Of a stretch of DNA of 64,000 nucleotides, positions 24,111-33,353 are shown one piece after another (the first letter of the stretch is position 1; each line of letters starts with the position of its first letter). The stretch is from positions 62,001 to 126,000 of the forward strand of contig DBZL01000014.1 in NCBI GenBank assembly GCA_002311745.1, written 5' to 3'. Origin of the DNA: Phycisphaerales bacterium UBA1161. GTDB lineage: Bacteria > Planctomycetota > Phycisphaerae > Tepidisphaerales > Tepidisphaeraceae. The notes under the pieces were generated by a model. It was not told where the DNA came from, made no database searches, and was given only the letters and a program-made list of their open reading frames with translations. A program made the position numbers and the translations under genes.

Positions 24111-24735
24111 TGGCAGTCCCTCCCGCCGCGGAAGTTGGCGCGGCTCCTGGCTGCGCGGCGCGATCGGCGATTTTTTCCAGCCCCGACCAGGCCCAGCGCG
24201 CCAGGCGAACCGTCAGCGCCCATGCACCGCGCAAAATCGGCCACGCGAAAACCGTCAGCACATGCCCTGCAATGATCACCGCCCCGCCCAGCGGACCGCC
24301 CAGCAGCGGCCCAAACTGCAGCAGCGCCGCACCCAGCGACAGAACGACGGCGATCAGAATCAGCCAATTGCGGATGCGAATCGCCCGCGGACCCAGCAGG
24401 TCGTTGCGATGCTCATCGATGTGCTTCTGAAGCGATGTCGCCGCGTTGCGCAGGGCAATTTCATCCTGACGGATCTGCTGGTTGGCCGCGCTTGCCTGGC
24501 GGACTTGCTCGTTGCCCGCATCGACTTCCTCGACGGCGTTGTGCGGATCGTTCTGTGTCGCCAGGCGTCTGTGCGCCTCCAGCAGATGCCGCGTTGCGGC
24601 ATCCAGGTGGCTGGACTGCTGGTCGAGATGCGACTGCGACACCGCGGCAAGCCGCGCTACGCCGCCGGTCGCGCACGCCGTCAGCGCGCACGCCAGCAAC
24701 GTCGCCACCGCCAAGTGAACTAACCGGACGCGCAT
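24088..24735 (-). CDS. Phage lipoprotein with membrane segments
   Basis: The 215-residue product has a lipoprotein signal with a lipobox-like LTAC at about 17-20, a coiled-coil region at about 30-110, and two hydrophobic helices at about 123-145 and 150-172. A promoter-proximal lipoprotein followed by a coiled-coil membrane protein recalls spanin pairs, which fuse the membranes during lysis, but the two internal membrane helices are atypical. It is the first gene of the leftward operon, with GAGG before the ATG. Confidence 0.6.
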   Translation of the reverse strand: MRVRLVHLAVATLLACALTACATGGVARLAAVSQSHLDQQSSHLDAATRHLLEAHRRLATQNDPHNAVEEVDAGNEQVRQASAANQQIRQDEIALRNAATSLQKHIDEHRNDLLGPRAIRIRNWLILIAVVLSLGAALLQFGPLLGGPLGGAVIIAGHVLTVFAWPILRGAWALTVRLARWAWSGLEKIADRAAQPGAAPTSAAGGTASATVGSA

Positions 24736-24791
24736 TGGAAAACCTCACGGGGCAGGTTGTTCACGGCAGCCTCATCACCGTTTCATACTGC

Positions 24792-24803
24792 CCCTACATA
24801 GGG
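24792..24803. promoter_or_regulatory. Short palindrome between the phage operon and the host gene
   Basis: CCCTA and TAGGG arms with a CA centre lie in the gap between the divergent phage operon (start 24735) and the DUF4159 gene. It could be an operator or chance; no clear -35/-10 pair is visible beside it. Confidence 0.2.
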
Positions 24804-24874
24804 TCCGCGGGGTGAAGGTTTTTGCGAAAATTTTTTCAAGCTCAGTCGTAGGCTCAGGTTGCGGCCGGAGTATG

Positions 24875-26416
24875 ATGTGCGGCAACTCGATGTTGGTTGG
24901 AGCGGCTGTGTTAAACAGATGGACGGCACGCCTGGTGGTTATGTTGCTGATCTCCGCCGCGCCACCGCCAACGCGGGCGGATGAGTTTGTCAATCCCAAG
25001 GCCAATATTCCGCCCAAGGCCTCGCCACAGCGCCGCGGCGGGGGCGAGGGATTGCCCCCCATGCCCATACCCCTCTCGTCGCCCCTTCGACGCACCGAAA
25101 AACAACGCCAGCCCGCCCCGCCCGGCCTGGTCGGATGCATCACCTTCAGTCCCGCCTCGCTCCAAGGCTCCGGCGTCGATTGGCAAACCACCACCATCGA
25201 CATCGAACGCTGGGTTGATTTCACCAACGACCAGCTCAGGCAGCATTACCGATTCGTCGAAACCGATTTCAGCAAATTCAGTTACGATCCGGCCGAGTTG
25301 CCCATCTTGTACTTCACCGGCTGGAAAGCCCTGCCGCCGTTTGATGAAGCGACCATCAGTAAACTGCGGCAATATCTGATCGACGGCGGTACGTGGGTAG
25401 TGCACAGCAACTGCGGCAGGCCGGAATTCAACGCGTCGTTCCGCCGCGAGATTCGCCGCATCTTCCCCGACCGCGAGCTCGCCCCCATCCCCGCCGATCA
25501 TCCGCTCTTCGGAGCGTTCTATCCCATCACGTCCATGCGCCTGCGAAACGGCAGCCAGCCGTGGAAACAGGTGCCCCCTTACCTGGAAACGGTCAATATC
25601 GGCACGCGGGCGGCGGTGATATTCTCACCGGTGGATCTGTCCTGCGGCTGGGATGCCGGCGCCCATCCCATCGAGGGCGGCATCCTCTACGACCAGAACG
25701 ACGCGCTTAAGCTCGCCAGCAATATCGTCACCTACTGCCTGGCCGAATACCAATACGCCCGATTCTTCAGCCATCAAAAAATCTATCACGAGGCCTCCGA
25801 GAAGACGCGCGATCAACTGGTCCTGGGCCAGATCGTGCACGGCGGCGACTGGGATCCCACCCCCCAGGGCCTGCCCAATTTGCTCAAAATGATCGACCAG
25901 AACACCACCATGCACGTGCAGTTCAAGCGCGTGCCGGTGGAAGCCCAGAAGGACGATCTGCTGCAATTTCCCGTCCTCTATATGGTCGGGCAGCGCGACT
26001 TCCAATTCTCCAACGCCGCCCGGCAGCGCTTGCGCCAATACTGCGACCACGGTGGCACGATCATCGTCGACTGCGCCGTCGGCAGCAGCGAATTCGACGC
26101 GGCTTTCCGACGCGAAATGGCCCTGATCTATCCGGACAGGCAGCTTAAACCCTTGCCGCCGAACCATCCGATCTACGGCTTCGTGTACGATGTACGGCGA
26201 GTCGAGCTGGCGCCCCTGGCCAGGCAGTTGCTGCCGGAGGTGCAAGCGCCGCGCCTGGAAGCGATCGACGTGGACGGCACGCTGCCGGTGATTTATTCCC
26301 CCCTGAGCATGAGCGCCGGTTGGGAACAGTTGCCCCGGGCGTACAACAAAGGTTATGCCAATGACGATGCCCTCAAGCTGGGCGTCAACGTGTTGATGTA
26401 CGTGGTCTCGCATTAA
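24875..26416 (+). CDS. Exported protein with two DUF4159 domains
   Basis: The ATG at 24875 has GGAG just upstream; a GTG at 24812 or an ATG at 24890 are alternatives. A signal peptide ends at about residue 35, just after TRA. Two DUF4159-type domains follow, at about 95-310 and 330-510, each with a LYFTGW or LYMVGQ core, a strand with GGTWVVHSN or GGTIIVDCA and a C-terminal DALKLxxN motif. The domain resembles the glutamine amidotransferase fold of gliding and aerotolerance-type proteins. A palindrome at 25020-25049 encodes the linker after the signal. The MoxR gene follows 25 bases downstream. Confidence 0.8.
   Translation: MCGNSMLVGAAVLNRWTARLVVMLLISAAPPPTRADEFVNPKANIPPKASPQRRGGGEGLPPMPIPLSSPLRRTEKQRQPAPPGLVGCITFSPASLQGSGVDWQTTTIDIERWVDFTNDQLRQHYRFVETDFSKFSYDPAELPILYFTGWKALPPFDEATISKLRQYLIDGGTWVVHSNCGRPEFNASFRREIRRIFPDRELAPIPADHPLFGAFYPITSMRLRNGSQPWKQVPPYLETVNIGTRAAVIFSPVDLSCGWDAGAHPIEGGILYDQNDALKLASNIVTYCLAEYQYARFFSHQKIYHEASEKTRDQLVLGQIVHGGDWDPTPQGLPNLLKMIDQNTTMHVQFKRVPVEAQKDDLLQFPVLYMVGQRDFQFSNAARQRLRQYCDHGGTIIVDCAVGSSEFDAAFRREMALIYPDRQLKPLPPNHPIYGFVYDVRRVELAPLARQLLPEVQAPRLEAIDVDGTLPVIYSPLSMSAGWEQLPRAYNKGYANDDALKLGVNVLMYVVSH
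25020..25049. repeat. Palindromic segment inside the DUF4159 gene
   Basis: CCTCGCC at 25020-25026 pairs with GGCGAGG at 25043-25049, with a second small palindrome (CCGCGG) in the loop. It encodes SPQRRGGGEGLPP just after the signal peptide, a low-complexity linker like those produced by protein-coding palindromic elements. Confidence 0.4.
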
Positions 26417-26441
26417 CATATAACTCTAAAGGAGCATCCAC

Positions 26442-27488
<1,047 letters not shown>

Positions 27489-27578
27489 AATTCGCCCCGT
27501 TTGTCCCGCATGTTCGGACCGGCTTTCCCGGATTACTTTTTGAGCCTAAGGTTAAACCAAGTGCCGCCGGTTGTTCGG

Positions 27579-27606
27579 TTGACACCCGCCACGCACGAAT
27601 CATAAT
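27579..27606 (+). promoter_or_regulatory. Sigma-70-type promoter upstream of the DUF2203 gene
   Basis: TTGACA at 27579-27584 and CATAAT at 27601-27606 are separated by 16 bases. The predicted start near 27613 leaves a leader of about 90 bases containing three copies of an 18-base repeat. Confidence 0.6.
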
Positions 27607-27646
27607 CGCCTCCGGAAGAAAGTCGCAGCGGCTGCGTCGCCCCGGC

Positions 27647-27700
27647 GGCACAGACAGGCGATCTGGCACAGACAGGCGATCCGGCACAGAAAGGCAGCAG
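27647..27700. repeat. 18-base tandem repeat, three copies
   Basis: GGCACAGACAGGCGATCT, then the same with a final C, then a diverged third unit GGCACAGAAAGGCAGCAG run from 27647 to 27700. The array ends four bases before the DUF2203 start codon, and the last unit's GAAAGG may supply the ribosome site. Confidence 0.75.
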
Positions 27701-27704
27701 TTCC

Positions 27705-28133
27705 ATGGCGAGCCCGCAGTTCCTCACTCCCAAACCGCTCTCCTCTCCATCGCCGGTCAAGCGATTCACGCTGGCCAAGGCCAACCGCACGTTGCCTCTG
27801 GTCAAGCGCATCGTTTCCGACATCGTCAAAACGCACGCTCAGGTCGTTGCCCTTCAGGCCGCCGTGGAAACCGCCAAACTGAAGGACCAGCCCGCCGTCC
27901 AGGCCGATCTGGATCGCGCTCTGGAGCAACTGCAAACCTATGTCGACGAGCTGCATGACATTGGCTGCGATCTGAAGGATTACCAGATCGGACTGGTCGA
28001 TTTTCTCGGCCGGCACCAGGGCCGCCCGGTGTGCCTGTGCTGGAAACTGGGCGAGGAAACCATCGGGTACTGGCACGAATTGCGCGCCGGCTTCGCCGGA
28101 CGCCAGCCGATTACTTCGCTGCAAGAAGAGTAA
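27705..28133 (+). CDS. DUF2203 family protein
   Basis: The 142-residue product matches DUF2203: FTLAKANRTLPLVKRIV near the N-terminus, a long helical pair at about 35-90, then GCDLKDYQIGLVDFLGR and the conserved VCLCWKLGEETIGYWHEL at about 108-126. The function is unknown. It has its own promoter and is followed by the converging queE gene. The ATG at 27705 starts directly after the tandem repeat. Confidence 0.85.
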   Translation: MASPQFLTPKPLSSPSPVKRFTLAKANRTLPLVKRIVSDIVKTHAQVVALQAAVETAKLKDQPAVQADLDRALEQLQTYVDELHDIGCDLKDYQIGLVDFLGRHQGRPVCLCWKLGEETIGYWHELRAGFAGRQPITSLQEE

Positions 28134-28219
28134 CCGAAGACCGCTTGTAACCGCGCCTTATACCGGTGCGGCTCGATCTCGCAATTGAGCCGGCTCGTCC
28201 TCGACCGGTCCCCGCCGTC

Positions 28220-28909
28220 TTACGTCCCGCGCTGATTCCCGTACAACAGCACGTGCAGCCGCGGACAAAACCGAAACCCCTCGCGCTTGCACGCTTCGGC
28301 AATCCACGTCGAGCGCGCCTCCAGTGTCGCCCGATCCGTCCCTTCCGGCATCAGCAGCACGTCGCTGGGCGACCAGCCGCTCAAATGATCCAGAACCGCC
28401 CGCACCTCCTGCACGTCGCCCGGCGCGCTGATCACGAACTTCAGTTGGAAATCGGGCGCCGTGTCGATGAACTGCTGGATCACCGGAAAATTCAGACGCT
28501 GCTTTTCATGCGCCGCCGCCAACCGGCCGCCCGCCCGGTCCGTTGGCGTGGAATTCGACAGCTTGGGCGACAAGCTGGCCAAGTCCAGCTTCGCCGGCGC
28601 AAAAACCGTCGCCGCCGTCTCCACCGTCACGTGATATCCCCGCCCTTGGAGCAGCTCACACAGCGGCACGATGTCCGGCATGATCATCGGCTCGCCTCCC
28701 GTGATCACCACGTGCTTGGCGCCCAGCTCCGCCACGCGATCGGCGATCTGCGGCACCGGTACATCCTGACCCTCCGGTTCCCAGCTCGCGTAGGGCGTAT
28801 CGCACCAGACGCAGCGAAGATTGCACCCGCTGGCGCGTACGAACACCGAGGGCACGCCCATCAGCTTTCCTTCGCCCTGAATCGAATGGAACAATTCCGC
28901 CAGTCGCAT
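28220..28909 (-). CDS. queE: 7-carboxy-7-deazaguanine synthase (QueE)
   Basis: A radical SAM enzyme of 229 residues. The Fe-S/SAM motif is Cys-x3-Cys-x2-Cys in GCNLRCVWCDTP (about 29-40), and ITGGEPM at about 69-75 is the SAM-binding loop; the N-terminal FHSIQGEG is typical of QueE. It converts carboxytetrahydropterin to carboxydeazaguanine in the queuosine pathway. The middle region (about 100-150), containing TPTDRAGGRLAAAHEKQRLN, is somewhat longer than in minimal forms. It lies 15 bases after nth. Confidence 0.9.
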   Translation of the reverse strand: MRLAELFHSIQGEGKLMGVPSVFVRASGCNLRCVWCDTPYASWEPEGQDVPVPQIADRVAELGAKHVVITGGEPMIMPDIVPLCELLQGRGYHVTVETAATVFAPAKLDLASLSPKLSNSTPTDRAGGRLAAAHEKQRLNFPVIQQFIDTAPDFQLKFVISAPGDVQEVRAVLDHLSGWSPSDVLLMPEGTDRATLEARSTWIAEACKREGFRFCPRLHVLLYGNQRGT

Positions 28910-28924
28910 GGTCGGCCAGCCGCT

Positions 28925-29620
28925 TTACGGAGCTTTGGCTTTTTGCCCCCGCCTTCGTTCCGCCAGGATTTTCTCCCCCATGGGGCAATGATCGAAGATC
29001 GGACATTTCTCGCACAGCGGCTGGCGGGCCGTGCAGACCGCGCGGCCGTGATGGATCAGCAAGTGCGACCACAGCGTCCACTGGTCCTGCGGCACAATCT
29101 CCATCAGATCCCGCTCGATCTTCTCCGCGGCCGCGTGGCTGCTCAGGCCCAGCCGCTGGCTCAGACGCGCCACGTGCGTGTCCACCACGACCCCGACGTT
29201 TTTGCCAAAGGCGTTGCCCAGCACGACGTTGGCCGTCTTGCGCCCCACCCCGGCCAGCGAGGTCAATTCTTCCATCGTGTCCGGCACCCTGCCGCCATGC
29301 TTGGATACCAGCGATGCCGCCATCGTCTGGATGCTCTTGGCCTTGTTGTGATAAAAGCCCGTGGATTGGATATCCCGCTCCAGCTCGGCCGCGGGCGCCT
29401 CGGCGTAATCCGCCGCCGTCTTGTACTTCCGGAACAGCCCCGGCGTGACCAGATTGACCCGCACGTCCGTGCACTGCGCCGACAGGATCGTCGCCACCAG
29501 AAGTTGCAGCGGCGTCTTGTGATCCAGCGTGCACGCCGCCTTCGGATACGTCCGTTTCAAGATCGGCAAAATCGCCATGACACGCTCGTGCCGCTGCCCA
29601 ATCGCGCTCGCTTTGACCAT
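28925..29620 (-). CDS. nth: Endonuclease III, DNA glycosylase/AP lyase
   Basis: The 231-residue product has the helix-hairpin-helix LAGVGRKTANVVL (about 122-134) with the catalytic Lys, the catalytic Asp in VVVDTHVARLSQRL (about 143-156), and the 4Fe-4S ligands C-x6-C-x2-C-x5-C at about 194-210. It removes oxidised pyrimidines in base excision repair. The gene lies between queE and a membrane protein gene on the same strand. Confidence 0.95.
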   Translation of the reverse strand: MVKASAIGQRHERVMAILPILKRTYPKAACTLDHKTPLQLLVATILSAQCTDVRVNLVTPGLFRKYKTAADYAEAPAAELERDIQSTGFYHNKAKSIQTMAASLVSKHGGRVPDTMEELTSLAGVGRKTANVVLGNAFGKNVGVVVDTHVARLSQRLGLSSHAAAEKIERDLMEIVPQDQWTLWSHLLIHHGRAVCTARQPLCEKCPIFDHCPMGEKILAERRRGQKAKAP

Positions 29621-29630
29621 GCGACGCCCC

Positions 29631-30206
29631 TCAACTTCCCTTGATCGTGATAATGGTCGATTGGCTCATTCCGCCGCTGAACAGCACGATGCCGAGCAAC
29701 AGAAATAACAGAGTCGACAGAAGGGTCACGCTTTCCCGCTGATAGCGATCAAACTGCTCCCGAGCCGGATTGGCGATGTCCGGATCATCGGCGTTCTCGA
29801 TGAACTTCTCACGTGCCGCCCACATCCGCGGCCACAGAAACCACCAGTCGTAAATCACCAGGCCCGTCGCCGCCACGTACAACGCCGACCGCACGAACGC
29901 CGATGCCAGATTCCACCGATTCTGGATGTCGATCAGAAACCACTGCCCCCCCATCGTCAGCAGCAAAACGGCGGCACAGATCAGTTCGATCCGCGACAAC
30001 ATCGAGATCAGGTTCCCGATAATCGTCCCCCCCAGCAGCGTTGCGTGCTGCCCTTCCAGGTTCACGCTCAGCACGTGCGGTAGCACGGGATTGCTCTGTC
30101 GCACCGTCCGCAGGACCACCGGCGCCGCCGCCGTGATGAACAAAACCCCTCCAAACCACGTGGACAGCGCCAGCCAATAGATCACCTGCACCAGTTGAAA
30201 GAGCAT
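29631..30206 (-). CDS. DUF4149-like integral membrane protein
   Basis: The ATG at 30206 gives 191 residues; a GTG at 30227 would add seven. Four hydrophobic helices are visible, at about residues 5-28, 63-85, 102-122 and 163-183. The first contains the WLALSTWFGGVLF segment typical of DUF4149-like proteins. A soluble loop at about 125-160 is charged. Its function is unknown. It lies 10 bases upstream of nth. Confidence 0.7.
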   Translation of the reverse strand: MLFQLVQVIYWLALSTWFGGVLFITAAAPVVLRTVRQSNPVLPHVLSVNLEGQHATLLGGTIIGNLISMLSRIELICAAVLLLTMGGQWFLIDIQNRWNLASAFVRSALYVAATGLVIYDWWFLWPRMWAAREKFIENADDPDIANPAREQFDRYQRESVTLLSTLLFLLLGIVLFSGGMSQSTIITIKGS

Positions 30207-30236
30207 ATCGTCAGAGTAGAAGCCCACCGCCCAAAG

Positions 30237-30665
30237 TCAATCCACCCAGCTCGAGTTGCCGTCCGACCAAACTTCCTTTTTCCAGACGGCCAGCTCGGCC
30301 TTGAGCGCGTCAATCAAATAGTGGCAGGCCTCAAACGCCTGGGCGCGATGCGGCGTGGAGACCACGATCGCGACTGACGGCCGGCCGACTTCCACGCGCC
30401 CCGTGCGATGCACGATCGCCAGCTTGCGGATCGGCCACTGCTGCCGCGCCCGCGCCGCCCACTGCCGCATCTGCCCCAACGCCATCTGTTCGTACGCCTC
30501 ATAATCCAGCGCCGCCAGCGTCTTGCCCTCCTCTCCTCCTTGCCGCCGAGTCGCGCCGACGAACGCCGCGATCGCGCCGCCATCGACATCCGACACCCAG
30601 CCCACCACGGCCCCCACGTCGATGGGCTCGGCCTGCAACCGGATCAGATCATCTTCCCCGCTCAT
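30237..30665 (-). CDS. moaE: Molybdopterin synthase large subunit MoaE
   Basis: The 142-residue product has the family features: GAIAAFVGATR (about 29-39), YEAYEQMALGQM (about 55-66), IVHRTGRVEVG (about 83-93), VSTPHRAQAFEACHYLIDALK (about 102-122) and the terminal VWKKEVWSDG with the active-site Lys. It binds precursor Z and, with thiocarboxylated MoaD, makes molybdopterin. Its start overlaps the moaD stop by ATGA. Confidence 0.95.
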   Translation of the reverse strand: MSGEDDLIRLQAEPIDVGAVVGWVSDVDGGAIAAFVGATRRQGGEEGKTLAALDYEAYEQMALGQMRQWAARARQQWPIRKLAIVHRTGRVEVGRPSVAIVVSTPHRAQAFEACHYLIDALKAELAVWKKEVWSDGNSSWVD

Positions 30666-30913
30666 GCTCGTCCCCCGCTCACGGGCGGAATCAGCGCCAG
30701 CTCATCGCCGTCGTGAAGGACCGTATCGCGCCCCGCATAATTCAAATTGACCGCAACCGCCGCCTTGGGCAAAACGTCCGCAATTCCGGGAAACCGCCGC
30801 CCGATCTGCTCCAGCGCCGCTGACACTTTTGTGCCTTGCGGCAATTGCAGTTCCGCCTCGGCCGCACCGCTGCGCTCCTTCAGCACCGCGAACATTTTCA
30901 GCCGAACGTTCAT
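30662..30913 (-). CDS. moaD: Molybdopterin synthase sulfur carrier subunit MoaD, with two residues past the Gly-Gly
   Basis: An 83-residue ubiquitin-fold protein: MNVRLKMFAVLKERSG at the N-terminus, then GDELALIPPVSGG near the end. In working MoaD the protein ends in Gly-Gly, which is adenylated and thiocarboxylated; here the frame continues with Arg-Ala before TGA. The TGA overlaps the moaE start, so a coding constraint may have created the extension. It must be trimmed to work in the standard way, or it works differently. Confidence 0.85.
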   Translation of the reverse strand: MNVRLKMFAVLKERSGAAEAELQLPQGTKVSAALEQIGRRFPGIADVLPKAAVAVNLNYAGRDTVLHDGDELALIPPVSGGRA

Positions 30914-30916
30914 CGT

Positions 30917-32203
30917 TCACACCGCCACGCCGAACCTCTGGCCGACCGCCTGCATGACCGCCCGCATGCGGTTCTCCCAGTTATGCTCCTGGATCACCCG
31001 TCGCCGGCCGGCGCCGACCACCCGATTGTAGTCCGCGGGATGCGTCAAAATACGATCCAGTTGATCGAGCATTTCCGATTCGTTTCTGAAGGCCACGCAT
31101 TCCTTGCCCGGCTCAAAAAGATCGGGCAGCTCGCGATTGTAATGGGTGAAAATCAGGCCGTTGGAGGCCGCGATTTCATACGGCCGCAACGGCATCCCGC
31201 CGTGCACGCACCCGCCGTACAAATTCAGCGACGCTTGATGCGATGCGTAATAGGTTTTGGCCCCCGGCACGCCGCTGTGATCTTTTTCCGCGCGGAGGTT
31301 CACTTTGTCCCAGTGCCCTCCGATGAGGGTAAACGCCGTCCCCAGTTTCGCCGCCAGCGCTTTGACCGTGTCGCCGCGATGCCCCTGCATCAGCATCGCA
31401 TCGACGATGAACCAGCGGCGAAAATCCCGCGCCAGCGCTCGCTCGTCCGAAGTATCCACGCGCGTCGCTTCGTCACCGTCTTGCACGCACTGCACGATCG
31501 GGCGATCCAGATCGGACAGCTTGCGCTTCGCGACCTGCTGGGCCCAGGCCGTCAAGTCCGGCTCCAATTCCGCCCGTTGCTGGTCGGTCAGAAAATGACA
31601 GTTCCCCAGGAAGCAAGCCGCCTTGGTCCGTTCCTGCAGGGGAACAAACGGCTCCTCCCAAAGCTCCGGCGCCGTCGCCAGCGGCAGGTGCATCGTATTG
31701 ACGATGCCCAGGAATTTTCCCAACTCCTCCCGCACGTCCACGTCCCAGATCACGTTCAACGTGCGCGGGTCCTTCATCAATGCGATGTAATCCACCAGGG
31801 AAATTCCCCGCCGGGCCATCGGCGGCATCGCCCGCGGCTGGTCCCACCAGTAATTCACCAGCGGCACCCCGGCGGCGCGGTGCAAAGGCTCCCCGGTGCG
31901 CGGATGCGGCACCATCGCCGTCGTGTTCCCCCCGATGACGCAGATCACCTTGTGCTGGCGAATGGTGTTCACCCATTGCTCGTACTGGCGATCAAAATCG
32001 TTCCACCACGCATCCTCCGTCCAGAAGCCGTACCACGGCACCGCGAAAATCACGTTGTAACCCAGCCGAAGGTGCGCCAGACCGATCAGGTCCGTCCAAT
32101 AGATGTGGCTGCTGACCAATACCGTCTTCCCATTGCCCCCGGGCGACGCGAAATATTGGTTCGTCCCACTCTTGCGATTGGCAAAAAACTCAGAAAGCTG
32201 CAT
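30917..32203 (-). CDS. Glycosyltransferase-like protein (CgeB / GT1-type)
   Basis: The 428-residue product has two Rossmann-like halves. The C-terminal half carries a glycosyltransferase family 1 signature: SLNLYGGCVHGGMPLRPYEIAASNGLIFTHYN at about 320-352 (a split motif with the acidic residue in RPYE) and a PGKECVAF segment near 370. A C-terminal helix with HNWENRM is typical of the CgeB-like family. It probably transfers a sugar to a surface glycan; donor and acceptor are unknown. It starts 17 bases after the isomerase gene stop. Confidence 0.7.
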   Translation of the reverse strand: MQLSEFFANRKSGTNQYFASPGGNGKTVLVSSHIYWTDLIGLAHLRLGYNVIFAVPWYGFWTEDAWWNDFDRQYEQWVNTIRQHKVICVIGGNTTAMVPHPRTGEPLHRAAGVPLVNYWWDQPRAMPPMARRGISLVDYIALMKDPRTLNVIWDVDVREELGKFLGIVNTMHLPLATAPELWEEPFVPLQERTKAACFLGNCHFLTDQQRAELEPDLTAWAQQVAKRKLSDLDRPIVQCVQDGDEATRVDTSDERALARDFRRWFIVDAMLMQGHRGDTVKALAAKLGTAFTLIGGHWDKVNLRAEKDHSGVPGAKTYYASHQASLNLYGGCVHGGMPLRPYEIAASNGLIFTHYNRELPDLFEPGKECVAFRNESEMLDQLDRILTHPADYNRVVGAGRRRVIQEHNWENRMRAVMQAVGQRFGVAV

Positions 32204-32220
32204 GGCCAGGCAGTGGCTGT

Positions 32221-33246
32221 TTACCGGTCGAACTGAGCATCGAAGGCGATCCTTGACGATTTAAAGTCGAGCTTGCGTACGAACCCAACGGCCTCTGCCG
32301 CTCCGTGCTCGCGGTCCATTCGACTATCTTCCCACTCGACGCTCAACGGCCCTTGATATCCGACGTCGTTGAGCGCCACGATGATATCCTCGAACCTGAT
32401 GTCGCCCCGCCCGGGACTGCGGAAATCCCAATAGCGCCGCGGATCGGCAAAGCTCGTGTGCCCCCCGAACACCCCCACCGTTCCATCCCCGTGTCCCCAC
32501 CAGGCATCCTTCACGTGCACGTGAAAGATCCGGCTCCCGAACGCGCGGATGAACCGCACATAATCCACACCCTGATACCCCAGATGCGACGGGTCGTAAT
32601 TGAACCCAAACCGCTTGTGCCCCGCCACCGCATCCAGGGCCCGCTGGGCGCTGGCCATGTCAAACGCGATCTCCGTCGGATGCACTTCCAGGGCGAAGTT
32701 GACGTTCGCCTTGTCGAACTCATCCAAAATCGGCTTCCAGCGCCGGCCAAAATCGTCAAAACCCTTTTGCCAATACTGCTGGTCGGTCGGCGGAAAGGCG
32801 TAAATGCTGTGCCAGATGCTCGAGCCGGTGAATCCATTGACCACGGCCGGCAACCCCGTGGGCGCGGGTGCCGCATCGAAAAACTTCCGGCACGCCCGGG
32901 CCGTGTCGATCATGCGCGCCGCCGCCCGCCGACGCACGCCCTCCTGATCCCCATCCCCCCACACCTCAGGCGGCAAAATGGCCTGGTGCCTTTGGTCGAT
33001 CAGGTCGCACACCGCCTGTCCCACCAGATGATTGCTGATCGCAAACGCCTTCAGTCCATGGCTGCAAAGAATCTCCCATCGCCCCTCGCAGTAGCCCGGC
33101 TCCCCCAGCGCCGCCGCAACGTCAAAATGATCTCCCCAGCACGCAATCTCCACGCCGTCATACCCGAATTGCTTGGCCTTGCTGCAGACAGTATCAAAGG
33201 CCAGATCGGCCCACTGGCCGGTGAACAGGGTGACGGGGCGAGCCAT
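32221..33246 (-). CDS. Sugar phosphate isomerase/epimerase-like TIM barrel protein
   Basis: The ATG at 33246 has GGAG 8 bases upstream; a TTG at 33276 is the only alternative. The 341-residue product is a xylose isomerase-like TIM barrel. Metal-binding candidates appear in [10 protein letters not shown] (Glu, about 187), [13 protein letters not shown] (Asp/His, about 218), HVHVKDAWW and [11 protein letters not shown] near the C-terminus. Members of this family act in inositol and sugar catabolism. The exact substrate cannot be told from sequence. Confidence 0.85.
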   Translation of the reverse strand: MARPVTLFTGQWADLAFDTVCSKAKQFGYDGVEIACWGDHFDVAAALGEPGYCEGRWEILCSHGLKAFAISNHLVGQAVCDLIDQRHQAILPPEVWGDGDQEGVRRRAAARMIDTARACRKFFDAAPAPTGLPAVVNGFTGSSIWHSIYAFPPTDQQYWQKGFDDFGRRWKPILDEFDKANVNFALEVHPTEIAFDMASAQRALDAVAGHKRFGFNYDPSHLGYQGVDYVRFIRAFGSRIFHVHVKDAWWGHGDGTVGVFGGHTSFADPRRYWDFRSPGRGDIRFEDIIVALNDVGYQGPLSVEWEDSRMDREHGAAEAVGFVRKLDFKSSRIAFDAQFDR

Positions 33247-33353
33247 GACCGATTCTCCAAAAAAGCGATCAGACAACCGACGGCTGTTGTTGTCAATCGC
33301 GATCCCGGAGTACCTGGATTGCGACGCGGCAAGCGCACCCCTACCATGTTGTC

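Larger units (their letters stand above)
1933..24735. mobile_element. Prophage or prophage-derived element (siphophage-type head and tail genes)
   Basis: The span holds about 27 tightly packed genes, all on the minus strand except the repressor at 3312-4031. Recognisable parts are terminase, portal, protease/scaffold, capsid, a tail-terminator-like protein, tail tube, tail assembly chaperone with a frameshift site, beta-helix fibres and a lysogeny-type repressor. Head proteins resemble Mu-like types (DUF935 portal, protease with fused scaffold), while the tube and chaperone order is siphophage-like. No integrase, transposase, replication protein, endolysin or full tape measure was found. I see no attachment-site repeats at the borders, which are set simply by the outermost phage genes. 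Confidence 0.9.

Noticed and set aside
1902-24874. Attachment-site direct repeat at the prophage ends
   Set aside because: I compared the gaps near 1902-1932 and 24736-24874 by eye and saw no shared string long enough to support an att pair.
28166-29644. 492-codon plus-strand frame opposite queE and nth
   Set aside because: Both opposing genes have unambiguous active-site motifs; the frame is an Arg/His/Pro-rich shadow.
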